From positions 806,001-870,000 of the forward strand of contig NW_024881538.1 of assembly GCF_019059575.1 (NCBI RefSeq): a DNA stretch of 64,000 nucleotides. The letters are read 5' to 3'. The number at the start of each line of letters is the position of its first letter. Within the stretch, counting starts at the first letter, position 1. Positions 12,501 to 21,520 of this stretch are shown one piece after another. Both the position numbers and the translations under genes were made by a program. This stretch comes from Amphibalanus amphitrite (lineage: Eukaryota; Arthropoda; Thecostraca; Balanomorpha; Balanidae). Under the pieces are notes generated by a model that was not told the DNA's origin, searched no databases, and saw only the letters and a list, made by a program, of their open reading frames with translations.

Positions 12501-15500
12501 GCTGACGCAGCAGCGCGGTTCAGATCGTGCCAAGTTATGTTGACCGAACTGGCACAATGTTGAGCCAAGTATATCCCTATCGAACATTACAAAGACTGGT
12601 GATTGTCCACCCGTATACAGATAAGAATATCGAAGTTCTGCAGTAAATTCTGAATTCATGATCTAAAAAATGGACCGGCCCGTAAAATGTACGACGGATC
12701 AGCGATAAACTTACTAAGACAAAAAGCGCATAAGTGGTGTGGCAGAGTTCTTTCGGGAAAGCGTAAGTGAGATCATAAAACAACAGCACTGATGCCTCGC
12801 ATGAGTCGGTTGGCCGCGCTGGTGGGCACCATTAATAACTTTGCCATACGGTGTGACGATCTCGCGAAGATGGTGATCATCTCTGAACAAGCCAGAGGTC
12901 CTGAACACGCTGCTCAAGCGGTACACATTACTCTGACAGCTTTGCGAGACCGATGGACGCAGGGAGAATCGGAGTGGCGCCGAGACATTAAACGTGTCTT
13001 TTTAGCGACAACGTCGCTATTGCGTCCCTTTCCTATTTACCGACCTCGTGTGAGTGAGAGCGCCCGTAACAATGTGTGGACCGGAGCATAGACCCGCGAG
13101 TGATAATGTAGGCGTATTGTTTATATCACACGCGGTCTGGCCTATAATTTTCGTCACTGTCTGTTTTCCATCAATTCACGAGAACATGAAATAGTCATAT
13201 TACAATCGATATGTTCGATTCTTGGAATAAACAAACACGATCCAGATCCAGCTGCTGTTAGAAAGACCCATACCTCCACTGTCCACCCCCACCAGAGTTT
13301 GAGAGAATGATGAAACAGGTAACCCCGACCGCACCTACTCACCTGACGGGGGAGAGCAGGGCGGCAAGCACGGTGAGCGCGTGGTCCAGGCCGGCCGGCA
13401 GGTCGGGCCGCGGCGGCTGCAGCAGCGCCGCCGTCCAGCCGGCCGAGCCGCTCGGACACCGCAGCGCCTGGTGCAGCACGAACAGGTGGTCGTTGACGGT
13501 GCCGAGTCGCAGCAGCGGCGCCGCCACCTGCAGCAGCCAGCGCCGCGTCTGCTGCGTGAACACGGTCTCGGCACGCCGCCGCTGCTGAGCGAATAGCACG
13601 GCGCAACAGGCGCGCAGCGCCGCGGCCGCCGCCTCCTGGCCGGGGGTTTCGTAGTGGAGACGCGGAGCGGCCGGCGGCGGCGCGGTCACCTCCGGTAGGC
13701 GACCCACGGTCGTGTGGAGGTACGTCTCCACCTGCAGGCGCGCCAGCAGCACGCTGTACGCGTGCAGACCGTACTCGTCATAGAGAAGACGCCGTAGCGC
13801 CGACAGCGCCTCGCGCAGGCTCTGTAGCGCCACCGAGTCCAGAGACGCACTGCGGAACTCGTGTGTAGCACTCAGCGTTCGACCATCGTCACACTCGGCC
13901 TCACCGCGCACCGTCTTCCGCACCAGCTCCCAGCACTTTGACCGACGCGACTCGTAATCGGAGTGCAGCTGCGCCTGACGTCGGGCGGCCGCACGTAGTG
14001 CCGAGCCCGCTCGCCGGTACCCCTCCAGCAGAGAGGCCAGCTCGTCATCAGGCTGCGCCGACGGCCCGTATTGAGACACAAAATGGGCGGCGTACTCGTC
14101 GCGTCGGCGCAGCTCCTCGTTGTGGTAGAAGTCGGCCAGCTGGGCGTCCGTCATCGGCACAACATCACGACCCAGGAACGACAGCGGGTCCTTCTGCTCC
14201 GTCTCGAACGAGAACGGTCCCTCGGAGATAGACACCTGACTGGCGGTGAGCGCCAGGGGCACGGCCTCGTCGGCCGCCGGCGCTGACGGCTCGAACTGCT
14301 CCTCCTGCTCCTGTGGCCAGGAGCAGCGCTCGTCTGCCTCCGCCGGCGGGGTCTCCAGCTCAGGGTACAGCCGCTCCACTGCCGCTGGCATGGTGAGCGT
14401 GGTGAACGGCGAGCCGCACGTCTCACTGGCGTCAGTGGAGCAGAGTGACACCAGCTCGCCAGCTGGCACCGTGGCTCCAGACTGCTGAGGTGCCGCATCA
14501 ACATACTGGTCCGACACTGCATCCACCTGCCGGCCTAGCACTGCATCTGATGCATCTGAGGAATGTTTAGCAATAGTATCTCTGGGCTCCTCTGGCACTG
14601 CGTCCTCAGACTGCCCTGGAGCAATGACTGACACAGCAGCATCTGCAGCAGTCTCCAGCAGGTGTGTAGCCTCCATGGATTCTGCCAGTTCAGCCACTGC
14701 ACCTGATGACTGCTGCGTAGTGTCTGTTGTAGCACTGTGCGCTGTGTTCTCTGGAGATGTGCCATCAGCTGTGAGAGATCCAGTGTCATGGGAGGCAGCA
14801 TCCTTAGCATCACCCTGCACTTCACTGACCGGTTGGTTGTTAATGTCAACCTCAGTGTCTTTTATTTCTTCACTGTGTGCAACCACTGATGCTCCAGGTT
14901 GGCAGCGATGTGAACGGACCTTAGTCTGAAGCAAGTCAAACAAGGAGGATTTGATTAAAAGAATGGCAGAACAATCAAAATCTAAAACAATTATTACAGA
15001 TCAAACTGGGAAAAAATGATGTCACCATTGATGTCTGGTGTATTGGGTGATTGTGCCAAACGTTCAGTGGAGGCATACCTCAGAATGCCAAAATTTTGGT
15101 ACAACCAGATGATTTCTGAAATTTAGGTGCAAGATGGCCAGAACTCATCTTAGCCAAGGGGTACACTCTGTCTTTTTAGCATGATGAAAGTACTCTGGCT
15201 TTTATAGCATTACAAAAAGTGTGACAGACATTCCTGGAGGATTGTTGGCAAAGTCTGCTTCAGAGAAGCATTCACACACTAGCAGAAATAGACCAATCAC
15301 CATTTGTCAATGCTTGACAATGATTGGTCCAATGCTCAAGACAAAAAGTGGGAAATATTGTTATTCCTGTTAACCCGGCAGTTGCTGGGGTATTTCGCCA
15401 CCCACCGTTTGCTGGGGGGGGGGGGGTGTTAAACGCCCCCAGCCGACAACTCGAGAACCAATAGGCGCAGCGAAACGCACGAGGCGGCAAACGAAAGAAC

Positions 15501-17352
15501 GCGACGAGACGCTTCAGATGAGTACTTTAAAATTGAATTTTGAGGTCACAGGTCGGGTCAAGGTCAGGTCAAACACCTGAAATCGGGCTTTCAGTAGAAT
15601 GGACTTCAGGACTTCGCAATGGGCGCCTCTCGTCATAAACTCTGTCTAAACGGTGCACAATCCATCATATAAGGTCTACAAGAGTGTCAGCTCCATGTAG
15701 GGGTCAGTCAAGCATAGGTCAGAGTCAAGGTACGCTTTGCTGGACCCTGTCCCAACATTAGCCAGCCATCCTACATCCTGAATGGTGCTCCGATAACTCC
15801 AGCAAGCAAGGCCTCTGACTTGGGCGTCCTTGTTGATGTCACCATGAAGTTTCATGACCACATCCGAAATGTAGCCCATAAGGCGGGTGGCCTAGCTGAA
15901 AGCCTACGTCTTAAGTCCACAGTGTGTCGCTCTCCTCAATTTATGCTGTCCCTTCTCACAACCCACATCCGACCAATCATGGAGTACTGTTCTTGCATTT
16001 GGAATACTGGGTATGTACAAGACCTTCGACTTCTTGAACGGGTTCAGCGGAGATGGACGAGACACATTGATGGAATGACTGGACTTAACTATGGTGAAAG
16101 GTTAGCTGCATTGGACCTCTATTCGGTACAGGGTAGACTGCTGCGGGCCGACCTGATCCAGTACTGGAAAATCCTAAATAACCACTCCTGTATTAATCCT
16201 AATGACCTTTTCCAGAGGCCCTATCGCAGCGGCACCAGGGGTCACAGATGTAAGATATTTCCCCCAGCCACCAGAACTGACACTCGCAAGCGCTTTTTTT
16301 CTGTTAGCTGTATTCGTATATGGAATGAGCTGCCTGCAGAGGCAGCACGCGCGACTAATATTAATAGCCTAAAACGCATTCTCGATACATGTATTCGTAG
16401 CAAACTGTTCGACTATGTAGATTAACTGATATGAAAATGCGAACTGTGTTGTGGTAATGATAACTCTATAGGTAGGTATCGTCTTAAAACTTGTTTTTCT
16501 TATATGATATAGGTCTATCTTGTACGACTATGTTTCGCGAGGCGCAATTTCCGGTCCATTATTAAATGTTATTATTTCTTGTCTGTCACCATTTGGACTG
16601 GCGCGTCTCTTTCATTTAGGGTTCCTTACATCCACCCAACTTGACCCCTTCCTATCCGGACAAGCGAGGCAAAGAGGAACCCAACGAGGTAAGAATACGA
16701 GGTAAGAAAGGTCAGGTCAACCGGGTAGGCACATATCCCCGAAAATCAAAACTGATATTCGCAGCCTGTGACACATGTTTTATGGGTAATTTGGGGCGTA
16801 GAACACGATGGTGACATTCATTTTGTCATATGTGTACGAAATTGCCCCTAAAGAAATTGCCCCTACAGGACGGTCCTCCTGAGTAACTTAACGGTACACT
16901 TTCATCATCACTGTACAATTTCATCAACAGCTCCACAATTGTAGATCGGGCCTTATCTTGACAAATAACATCATTCTCTATGGTGCTTTATTGACTTATG
17001 ACAGTGTTTCTTTTATCGTTTTCTACAAATTCATGAAAGTTTTCACTTTTCATGTAATTTAGGATGATGAAGTACAGTTAACTACACCTACAGCCTACAG
17101 GACTTGTCTTATGATAGAAAAAGGTTGGTATATGTCAAGTTTAGGTCCTAACTACAATTGTGACGCTGTTGATATGAATATGAAACAGCAAAAATTTTAG
17201 GTTTTAGGTTAGGTTAGGTTGTAGGTTTGTAGGTTTAGGTCTTTAATTTCAAACTTCATTATCATCTAAGTAATTTTGAATGCAGAACATTTTTGCAATA
17301 CTTTAACGGAATATACCTTTGATTTCCCTTTTGGCTTCTTTACAGCTTCCAT
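152..17352 (-). CDS. EPG5: EPG5 (ectopic P-granules protein 5), 21 coding exons, 3' end outside window
   Basis: EPG5 is a very large Rab7 effector that tethers autophagosomes to late endosomes/lysosomes and assists SNARE-driven fusion. Coding exons in transcript order: 17317-17352, 13343-14925, 11571-11742, 11002-11195, 10506-10608, 9901-10102, 9385-9557, 8889-9029, 8058-8513, 7213-7755, 6567-6794, 5623-5786, 5023-5205, 4538-4661, 3905-4074, 3288-3437, 2835-3012, 2278-2420, 1632-1794, 1007-1213, 152-526. Every junction has GT/AG and the phases join without a frameshift, giving about 1,896 codons. Colinear matches to human EPG5 (about 2,580 aa) run from the first residues, through RLYPEL, LQVETYLH and CPSGSAGW in exon 2, to QFPEHYGEILQRLL in exon 21, so roughly 700 residues are off the left edge. 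No catalytic domain is expected. Exons are GC-rich and introns carry a LINE fragment and a MITE. Identity is confident; individual donors with GTCAGT or GTTAGT are less certain. Confidence 0.93.
1007..1213 (-). CDS. EPG5: EPG5 exon 20
   Basis: Acceptor CCCTCAG, donor AGG/GTGAGA. It encodes TFIQQHPSECGPLLDLLLR and VRLYGTVVRVG (human VFISGIKSECRKVLETILK, IQLYEQVVKF). Phase 0 both sides. Confidence 0.87.
1632..1794 (-). CDS. EPG5: EPG5 exon 19
   Basis: Acceptor GCCCCAG, donor CAG/GTGAGG. It encodes FPTQLQRIGSSLFHHVVNAT and LLTACLQVLGQ (human TPGIQKVGISLFFTIVDYVS, FTSCIEILGQ). Phase 2 in, 0 out. Confidence 0.87.
2278..2420 (-). CDS. EPG5: EPG5 exon 18
   Basis: Acceptor ACCGCAG, donor AA/GTGAGT. 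It encodes QQAERLERTAMADPPP and AAAVTIETFI (human EVKQLQAEAAKPPS, VEAAVHAENLI). Phase 0 in, 2 out. Confidence 0.84.
2835..3012 (-). CDS. EPG5: EPG5 exon 17
   Basis: Acceptor GTGCCAG, donor GAG/GTCAGA. It encodes SLDGQYLELLPELYTNE and CSGPATVVLE (human ALDGELLDTMPKQYVNRE, CQGAAVVTVQFE). Phase 2 in, 0 out. Confidence 0.86.
3288..3437 (-). CDS. EPG5: EPG5 exon 16
   Basis: Acceptor ACCCTCAG, donor AG/GTGAGG. It encodes LQSYDARVGPPPLQRLDTPV and LRQPFAELAKYA (human KHEAPQPPLALHPTKPPVPV region). Phase 2 in and out. Confidence 0.82.
3905..4074 (-). CDS. EPG5: EPG5 exon 15
   Basis: Acceptor GCGGCAG, donor CG/GTACGG. It begins LGEVWEEYINYWAESRLSDA (human QDLWMEYLNMERIYHE). Phase 0 in, 2 out. The middle of the exon is poorly conserved. 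Confidence 0.82.
4538..4661 (-). CDS. EPG5: EPG5 exon 14
   Basis: Acceptor TTCGTCAG, donor CCG/GTACGT. It encodes LLGTFSLWLEEPRLHRPDVS and LPDLPATYNPSKL (human LFNVYILWLEDENF, IPSLPKHYDIHRL). Phase 2 in, 0 out. Confidence 0.86.
5023..5205 (-). CDS. EPG5: EPG5 exon 13
   Basis: Acceptor CCGGCAG, donor CG/GTTAGT (weak). It encodes QYMKRLKRRLQETAEHYTTR, matching human LLKEMKRRLTEVADFHHAAS. Phase 2 in and out. Confidence 0.85.
5623..5786 (-). CDS. EPG5: EPG5 exon 12
   Basis: Acceptor CGCGCAG. Donor GTGGGT after AACGG is preferred over GTAACA four bases on because only it keeps phase with exon 13. It encodes QLALYRWAQQALDTDLDCPL and ALWQHFFSLYL (human RLLIYRWAHQAL, LIWQKFFLLYL). Its first ~11 codons are duplicated at 6128-6160. 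Confidence 0.88.
5855..6114. mobile_element. MITE in EPG5 intron 11
   Basis: A 260-bp inverted-repeat element. The outer ~40 bp of each end (starting ATATCGACACC and containing the TTTAAACCCCACAT core) pair with the other end. It has no coding capacity and no clear target-site duplication. It lies between EPG5 exon 12 and a partial copy of that exon's start. Confidence 0.7.
6128..6160 (-). pseudogene. Partial duplicate of EPG5 exon 12 start
   Basis: About 33 nt repeat the beginning of exon 12 (5786 downward), including the upstream CAG acceptor. The copy reads RVCIQQRLPQTC against RVCSQQRLPQTP in the real exon, and homology then stops next to the MITE. No usable donor follows, so it is most simply a truncated tandem duplication. 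Confidence 0.6.
6567..6794 (-). CDS. EPG5: EPG5 exon 11
   Basis: Acceptor CCCCTCAG, donor AAG/GTGGGT. It encodes LASLLSWVSGG, VPWLAWFWLRAE and PLDQALK (human LSSLVSWIVAG, QVWFAWTVLNME, TPDQALK). Phase 0 both sides. Confidence 0.88.
7213..7755 (-). CDS. EPG5: EPG5 exon 10 (two possible acceptors)
   Basis: Donor GCG/GTGAGA. Two in-frame acceptors, CGACAG (start 7755) and GACCAG (start 7773), differ by 18 nt; the second has the longer pyrimidine tract. It encodes ACYATLLMTSEGHSLPALHG, VAHLLEVILPLF and LLYLLNQLLRAAF, aligning with human CYLALSMTAVGHS, VVHVLDKILPLF and ILFLMDHLCKAAF. Confidence 0.88.
8058..8513 (-). CDS. EPG5: EPG5 exon 9
   Basis: Acceptor CCGGCAG, donor GAG/GTGAGA. It encodes LFLFSGLPLGLWRPS (human LYLFKELPLYLWQPS) and RFQDWAWAQVARLKLH (human SFNQWAWNLILRLKLH). 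152 codons, phase 0 both sides. Confidence 0.9.
8889..9029 (-). CDS. EPG5: EPG5 exon 8
   Basis: Acceptor CGTTCAG, donor AAG/GTCAGA. It begins VSFVTPTTRELCSRSGRDLL, matching human VSYVTLSTRETFSKVGRELL. Phase 0 both sides. A C-homopolymer lies just downstream at about 8865-8875. Confidence 0.88.
9385..9557 (-). CDS. EPG5: EPG5 exon 7
   Basis: Acceptor GCGCTAG, donor CAG/GTGAGT. It encodes WAAEIFSPTFHSLF and LTALANMAMARDARERTFIK (human LLTTFAQMAQARRTNVDEDFIK region). Phase 1 in, 0 out. Confidence 0.87.
9901..10102 (-). CDS. EPG5: EPG5 exon 6
   Basis: Acceptor TCCCCAG, donor GATG/GTGAGT. It encodes VEYDSFMCRSAV and WHFLASFPFGRLTARTSWRL (human VEFDELFLRAVL and MPFGTLSVQMLWKL). Phase 0 in, 1 out. 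Confidence 0.88.
10506..10608 (-). CDS. EPG5: EPG5 exon 5
   Basis: Acceptor TTGGTCAG, donor ATG/GTCAGT (weak but keeps phase). It encodes HLVHYVTDHWESYIM, matching human TLGYVSDHWAQY. Phase 2 in, 0 out. Confidence 0.85.
11002..11195 (-). CDS. EPG5: EPG5 exon 4
   Basis: Acceptor CCCTCAG, donor ACG/GTAAAT. It reads LPWGAVVRHLL at the start and LLAAGLAEYSGAAHKQLNKR at the end (human LLAVGLETFNRARYRQFVKR). Phase 0 in, 2 out. The preceding intron is dense in AGGTCA hexamers. Confidence 0.88.
11571..11742 (-). CDS. EPG5: EPG5 exon 3
   Basis: Acceptor ATGTCAG, donor CCAG/GTGAGG. It encodes an acidic stretch EDEEWVLLEDEDSE and ends ADLVTLFNQ, aligning with human SWILLNEDDLVTILSQ. It enters completing the split Arg codon from exon 2 and leaves in phase 0. 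Confidence 0.9.
12179..13091. other. EPG5 intron 2 segment with unexplained open frames
   Basis: Intron 2 of EPG5 (11743-13342) holds overlapping open frames: minus 12179-12568 (130 codons), minus 12228-12659 (143) and plus 12792-13091 (100). I recognise no domain, signal peptide or retroelement motif in any of them, and they contradict each other in frame. They are probably chance ORFs or a decayed insertion. Confidence 0.2.
13343..14925 (-). CDS. EPG5: EPG5 exon 2 (large N-terminal exon)
   Basis: The acceptor is a pyrimidine tract ending CTTCAG just before 14925; the donor is GTCAG/GTGAGT at 13343. The first ~200 codons are low-complexity, Ser/Thr/Ala/Glu-rich and probably disordered. Conserved sequence begins at RLYPELE (human RLYPELP) and continues with LHAYSVLLARLQVETYLH and NDHLFVLHQALRCPSG, matching the human order. 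The exon ends in phase 2 at SPVR, as human SPVK. Open reading continues upstream to 14943, but those six codons lie inside the acceptor tract. Confidence 0.92.
15370..15460. mobile_element. One end of a TTAA-type element in EPG5 intron 1
   Basis: TTAA at 15370-15373 is followed by CCCGGCAGTTGCTGGGG, then a run of G and a C-rich inverted segment. This matches the left terminus at 22400. A second end was not found nearby, so the copy is broken or nested with the LINE fragment that follows. Confidence 0.4.
15700..16425 (+). mobile_element. LINE fragment (C-terminal reverse-transcriptase end)
   Basis: The plus-strand frame from about 15730 to the stop at 16423-16425 encodes the C-terminal quarter of a CR1/Jockey-like non-LTR polyprotein: DLGVLVD, FMLSLLTTHIRPIMEYCSC, LERVQRRWTRHIDGM and RLLRADLIQYWKI. 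The catalytic palm (YADD) and endonuclease are missing, so it is a 5'-truncated dead copy. It lies antisense to EPG5 in intron 1. Similar C-termini end with a W-NELP motif, seen here as IWNELPAEA. Confidence 0.8.
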
Positions 17353-17398
17353 GCTCTCCGAAGTCTGACAGCAGGCAAAGTGGTAGCTATTGGAATAT
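17317..17398 (-). CDS. EPG5: EPG5 exon 1 (5' UTR plus 12 codons)
   Basis: The exon begins after TTTTCAG at 17398, has 46 nt of UTR, then an ATG at 17352-17350 and 12 codons reading MEAVKKPKGKSK before the donor GTATAT. It joins exon 2 in phase 0 (TKVRSHRCQ). The human protein starts MAEAVKPQ and continues as a Lys/Arg-rich segment, so both the start and the short basic leader agree with the family. It is too short to be found as an isolated ORF. Confidence 0.85.
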
Positions 17399-17987
17399 CT
17401 GAAAATAACAATCATCTGTTAGCAATTCAACAATGACAACACAACACAGCGACAAAGATGAAAGCAGTTTAAAAGTATCCCATTGTTTTTGCTCATTGTC
17501 AAATGTCATGTTGATGTCAATGGACAATGGTGATGCTAACGCACTACGCAGTGCAGTCAAGATGATAGCCTATGCAGGGACTCAGACTGTGATACCTATA
17601 TAGATGTGCAACATAAACACGATACGTTAGAGGACCTTAATGCCAAAAAATACGCATGAAAAGGAAAATAAAATGATTAAAAACATAAAGAACACACGAT
17701 CGTAACGCACCACCAAGCTGAAGCAAAGCTTTTGTACTTTTGTTTGAGATTCTCAAGGCCGTCTTAAAAAATATATTTTATTATCCGAGCGAAACCACAA
17801 ACATGTTCAAGGTCGTGACCCCTGACGTGGCTTTGCTACAATCAGGTGGGTGACGGCACGTGATCGCTTGAGGAGGTGGGGGGTTGAAATATTTTCGTCA
17901 TTGAATGCTCAATGCAATCGCTACAACTTTTTACAAGACCTTCTCCTCGTCGTTGTTTCTTGCTTTCAACGACTGGTCCCCGGGTGA
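17399..17987. other. AT-rich DNA upstream of EPG5 exon 1
   Basis: No gene or clear repeat is seen. The stretch is AT-rich and is probably EPG5 intron sequence if the upstream UTR exon proposed at 19434 is real. Confidence 0.4.
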
Positions 17988-20761
17988 TTAAAGGGACCCT
18001 CCCACCTTCAAAAAAGTTAATGAATTGGCATAAAAGTGATGTAGCGTGAATCACAAAGAGCGAAAATGAACATCTACCAAATTTTACCGGAAAATATTCA
18101 CCCGTTTTCGAGATATAAGACTTTTATTTTTGTTTACTTTTTGGGAAATCCGCTGTTTCTATGACGTCACATAAAGGTTTTCTTTACGTCGGCATTTGGA
18201 AGCAATAGTTCGGTATCAAAGTGCGACAAATATTGCGCGAATGATGCGTTTATCTTATCAAGGTCAATATATGATGGCCAATAAAGGATTCCAGGACAAT
18301 TCTTATGGCATTTCTTCGTATCGCAATTCTTCGTCTGCAAATCTTCGTCAGGGCATTTATTCGTACCTATCGCATTACTTTGTCTCGCACCAGGGTATAT
18401 GAAAATCGGCTCGCATTTCTTCTTCAACGCAAATATATGCAAGAGTAAGCATTGAGGGACAAATAAATGCACCGACGAAGATTTGTAGACGAAGAAATGC
18501 GGACGAAAAATTGTGCTACGAAGAAATGTCATGCGAGGATTCGTTCGGGTACCATAACATTTATGTGATTTCAAAGTCAAGGTTCACAGCTGATCTGCTA
18601 AATCAAGCCAAGAATCCAAACTATCAAAAAACTATAAATATTTGTTTGTCTGTCACAGAGGTCTCAAGCAATATAAGGTTGACATATGTTGAATCAAAAA
18701 TCTACTGCCACAACTCACATCTCCTGCCTTAGTTTATCATTGTTGTTTTAACTTGCTTTCAAGAGAAACAGAAGCCAGTATCTGATATCACTTCAGATGA
18801 TTGTTTCAAGATCTGAGTTCAAATGGAAATAAAAGCAAGATCAAGATGAAACAGGGATTATTGCTGTTAAAGTAGTTTGGCCATGATACAACAAGCACAT
18901 AAATCATTAGCCAAATCAAATACTGGTTGGTTTGTCAAGATGTTTGTTGTCTGTCGTCTGTCGAGCTGCTATGAACACTGAACGCTCTCACTCTTACTTT
19001 AAAGAGAGTAGTTTAAGTTGAATGGTAGTGAGCTGTAATTAGACAAAGCAGCTATTCAGTGCTCACATCAAGCCAGGCTAGGAAATGGCATCAACTGTGG
19101 TGGGAGGAAGCAGGTTCGGCAGCCCTATGTTGTAAACTTCTGTTATGTCTTGTGTTTGATCAACTCATGTTTTCTGCTCTGTTTTGTGCAGTGATAGTAG
19201 CAGGTAACTGCATGCTTGTCAAATTATGTGAATAAACGAATTCATAACATTGCATTTTTCTCTCCATGCAAGGAACAAGTAAGATGTTGTAGAAAATGTA
19301 ATAGAGGGCTGCATTGCTGATTTTGCACTTTATCAGAGCTTTATTTAGAATTGCTTTCCTGAAAGCTACACACAGGCCACAGTGCTGAAATTCACAATGT
19401 CATAGCTTTTGGCAGAAAAAAGAAAAGACTTACCTAGGTAAAATTGGCTGAAAGTATGGCAGAGCAGGTCTTGATGCGTATGCCCATCCGTGTGCTTGCC
19501 GAAGCCGAACTGACTGCAACACATTTAACTCTGACCCACCATGGTGGCTGGCATATCCTGAACTTTCACCACTCTAAACAAGACAACTTTCAGCCCTCAG
19601 CATTGTATTAAAACACTGCACAAAACACTCAAAATTTGTTTCAGTGCCATCCACGGACAACATCAGTCGCCATTCACCAGGCCAGTAAAAACAGAATAGA
19701 TAATAGCTTCAAACCCATGTAGTCAGAGTTACTAGGTCTGCACCTCAAAACAAAATCCAGGTGACATTCACCACGCCAGTAAAAAACAGGTACTTAGGTA
19801 ACGTAACAGCTTCAAATCTGGTAACATGTTGGTCGGACTTTACACTACCATATTTACATGGAATAATATGATACCAAACAATAGTGCAACCATTCTGGAC
19901 AACAAAATTGTATGATAAAATTAATTTAGAATACTCTGGCAGCATGATTTACGAGCACAGGCAGGTGTTACCTACCAGCCTTCTCAATGCTCGTAAAACC
20001 AACATTGTAGTTTTGATTTTACCTTACATGATAACACACTTGGCTGCAATGGCACATTTAATTTAATACTGTGAAAAGTCCAGTTATAACCACTTCACAA
20101 GCACAATTGCACCTCATGCCGACATCCTTTTCCAAAGACAGTCAGCAGCGTCTTTCGTCAAAACTGGAAGATCAATCCCCTTTCAACTGTTAACATCAAA
20201 AATATTTCTTCATGGTGTGATCTCCTATGGAAACCTTGCGGGAAAAGAATTAATGTCAATTGTCAGCTCTTCAAATTTCTTTGGACTTTAACTTGCAGTA
20301 CCATATCCAGTTTGCTTTGATATTTTGTTTTTTATTCCATGTTGAAGTTGAACACCAAGCTCCAGATATAGCAGGCAGCTTGATCATCTTCGGCCTTGGT
20401 ATAATATCAGTCCAAGTTCCAGTGGTGGGTATCTTCTAATATTCAAATTAAAATGAAAAGCAATAGGCTTTCTCATCGCCGACGACGGATTTCACGTTGA
20501 TAAGAAAGGGAGCTCAAGGTCAGCAAAACTCGGGTTCAAGGAATGGCGGGCGTTGAAATGACTGCTGACGTCATCAAAAAACCGCTAATGGTTAAGAGAT
20601 AGGGACTAAGCTGGTCCCACCCTGCAAGTAAAGGGAAGAAATTTCTTGAACACCATAAAGCTGCGGGGGTTGCGACCAGGATAAATGGTGGTTTCTGAGC
20701 CTGGCCGCAAACTTGGCTATCTCAACTCAAAACTAATGTTAAGGTGGGATGGTCCCTTTAA
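17988..20761. mobile_element. Paired ends of a TTAA/AGGGAC element, 2.8 kb apart
   Basis: TTAA plus AGGGACCCTCCCACCTT at 17988 and its mirror AAGGTGGGATGGTCCCT plus TTAA ending at 20761 match the two ends, in reversed order, of the compact element at 29384-29880. Homology covers about 200 bp on the left and 120 bp on the right. The 2.4 kb between them (18190-20640) is AT-rich with no recognised gene, but includes the candidate EPG5 UTR exon. This may be one long element, a short one with an insertion, or two separate copies. Confidence 0.5.
19434..19515 (-). other. EPG5: Candidate EPG5 5' UTR exon
   Basis: Reading minus, the stretch ends at CCTAG followed by GTAAGT, a near-ideal donor, about 2 kb upstream of the exon that carries the EPG5 start codon. 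That exon is preceded by TTTTCAG at 17399-17405, so an upstream non-coding exon is needed. A TCAGTT initiator-like motif lies near 19512-19517 and sets the guessed 5' limit. No TATA box is visible. This is inference from splice signals only; transcript data could place the first exon elsewhere. Confidence 0.35.
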
Positions 20762-21163
20762 GGCCCTGTTTCACCGGTGATAGCAGCAAGCTGCTATCAC
20801 GTTTCGCGAGCTGACGTCATGTCGTGACGCCATACTGTTGTCGTAATGGGTAGTTCCGGCGCACGATTGCCGCGACCTTGGCGGCGGCATTAAGTGACGT
20901 ATGAGCCTAAAAGTAAGAGTTTACGCAGTCATGATAGTATATATATTTTTGATATATATTTTTTCAATATGATGTATTTAAAAGAAGTTGGGTTTAGGAA
21001 AAATTTGGACATTAACTTCGAACATTTAGCTGATGACGTAAAACAATATTGCGGCAATCGTGCGCCAGAATTGCCCCTTACGTCAGCAGTATGACGTCAT
21101 CACATTACGTCAGCTCGCGCAATTTGATAGCAGCGTGCTGCTATCACCGGTGAAACAGGGCCT
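20762..21163. mobile_element. MITE with GGCCCTGTTTCACC terminal repeats
   Basis: About 400 bp bounded by inverted repeats starting GGCCCTGTTTCACCGGTGAT; the homology runs about 35 bp and ends in a GATAGCAGC hairpin. The flanks are TTAA (shared with the neighbouring element) and TAGG, so the target-site type is ambiguous (TTAA, or TAA/TAG). No coding capacity. Confidence 0.7.
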
Positions 21164-21520
21164 AGGTGCTTATAGGGAGCGCCGACCCGACCCGACAGGC
21201 CGGCGCCCCAACCGCCCGGGCGGCCGACCGGTCCATTTCAAGTGGGACCGGTCAAAAGTGGAAATAGCCGGTGCGCCGTCTGGCAACCTGGCAGCCCACC
21301 GCCATAGGGAAATTCATGCTTTTTGTCGCTTTTTCGCTCCTTATGAGACACTTGATCTAATTGAACGAGACGGACACTTGGACGCATTCGGGAACCGAAT
21401 ACGTTGTTTTGGAGCCAATACTTGGGAAACTCTATCCGCCCAATCCGAGATTTTAAGAGTCTACATGCCCAAATTGAGCGCGGATGTTCATCAAGACAGC
21501 CCATACTCAGCACAGATTCA

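Noticed and set aside
20762-21163. Calling this MITE PIF/Harbinger with a TAA duplication
   Set aside because: The flanks are TTAA and TAGG; neither a 3-bp nor a 4-bp duplication is exact, so the superfamily is left open.
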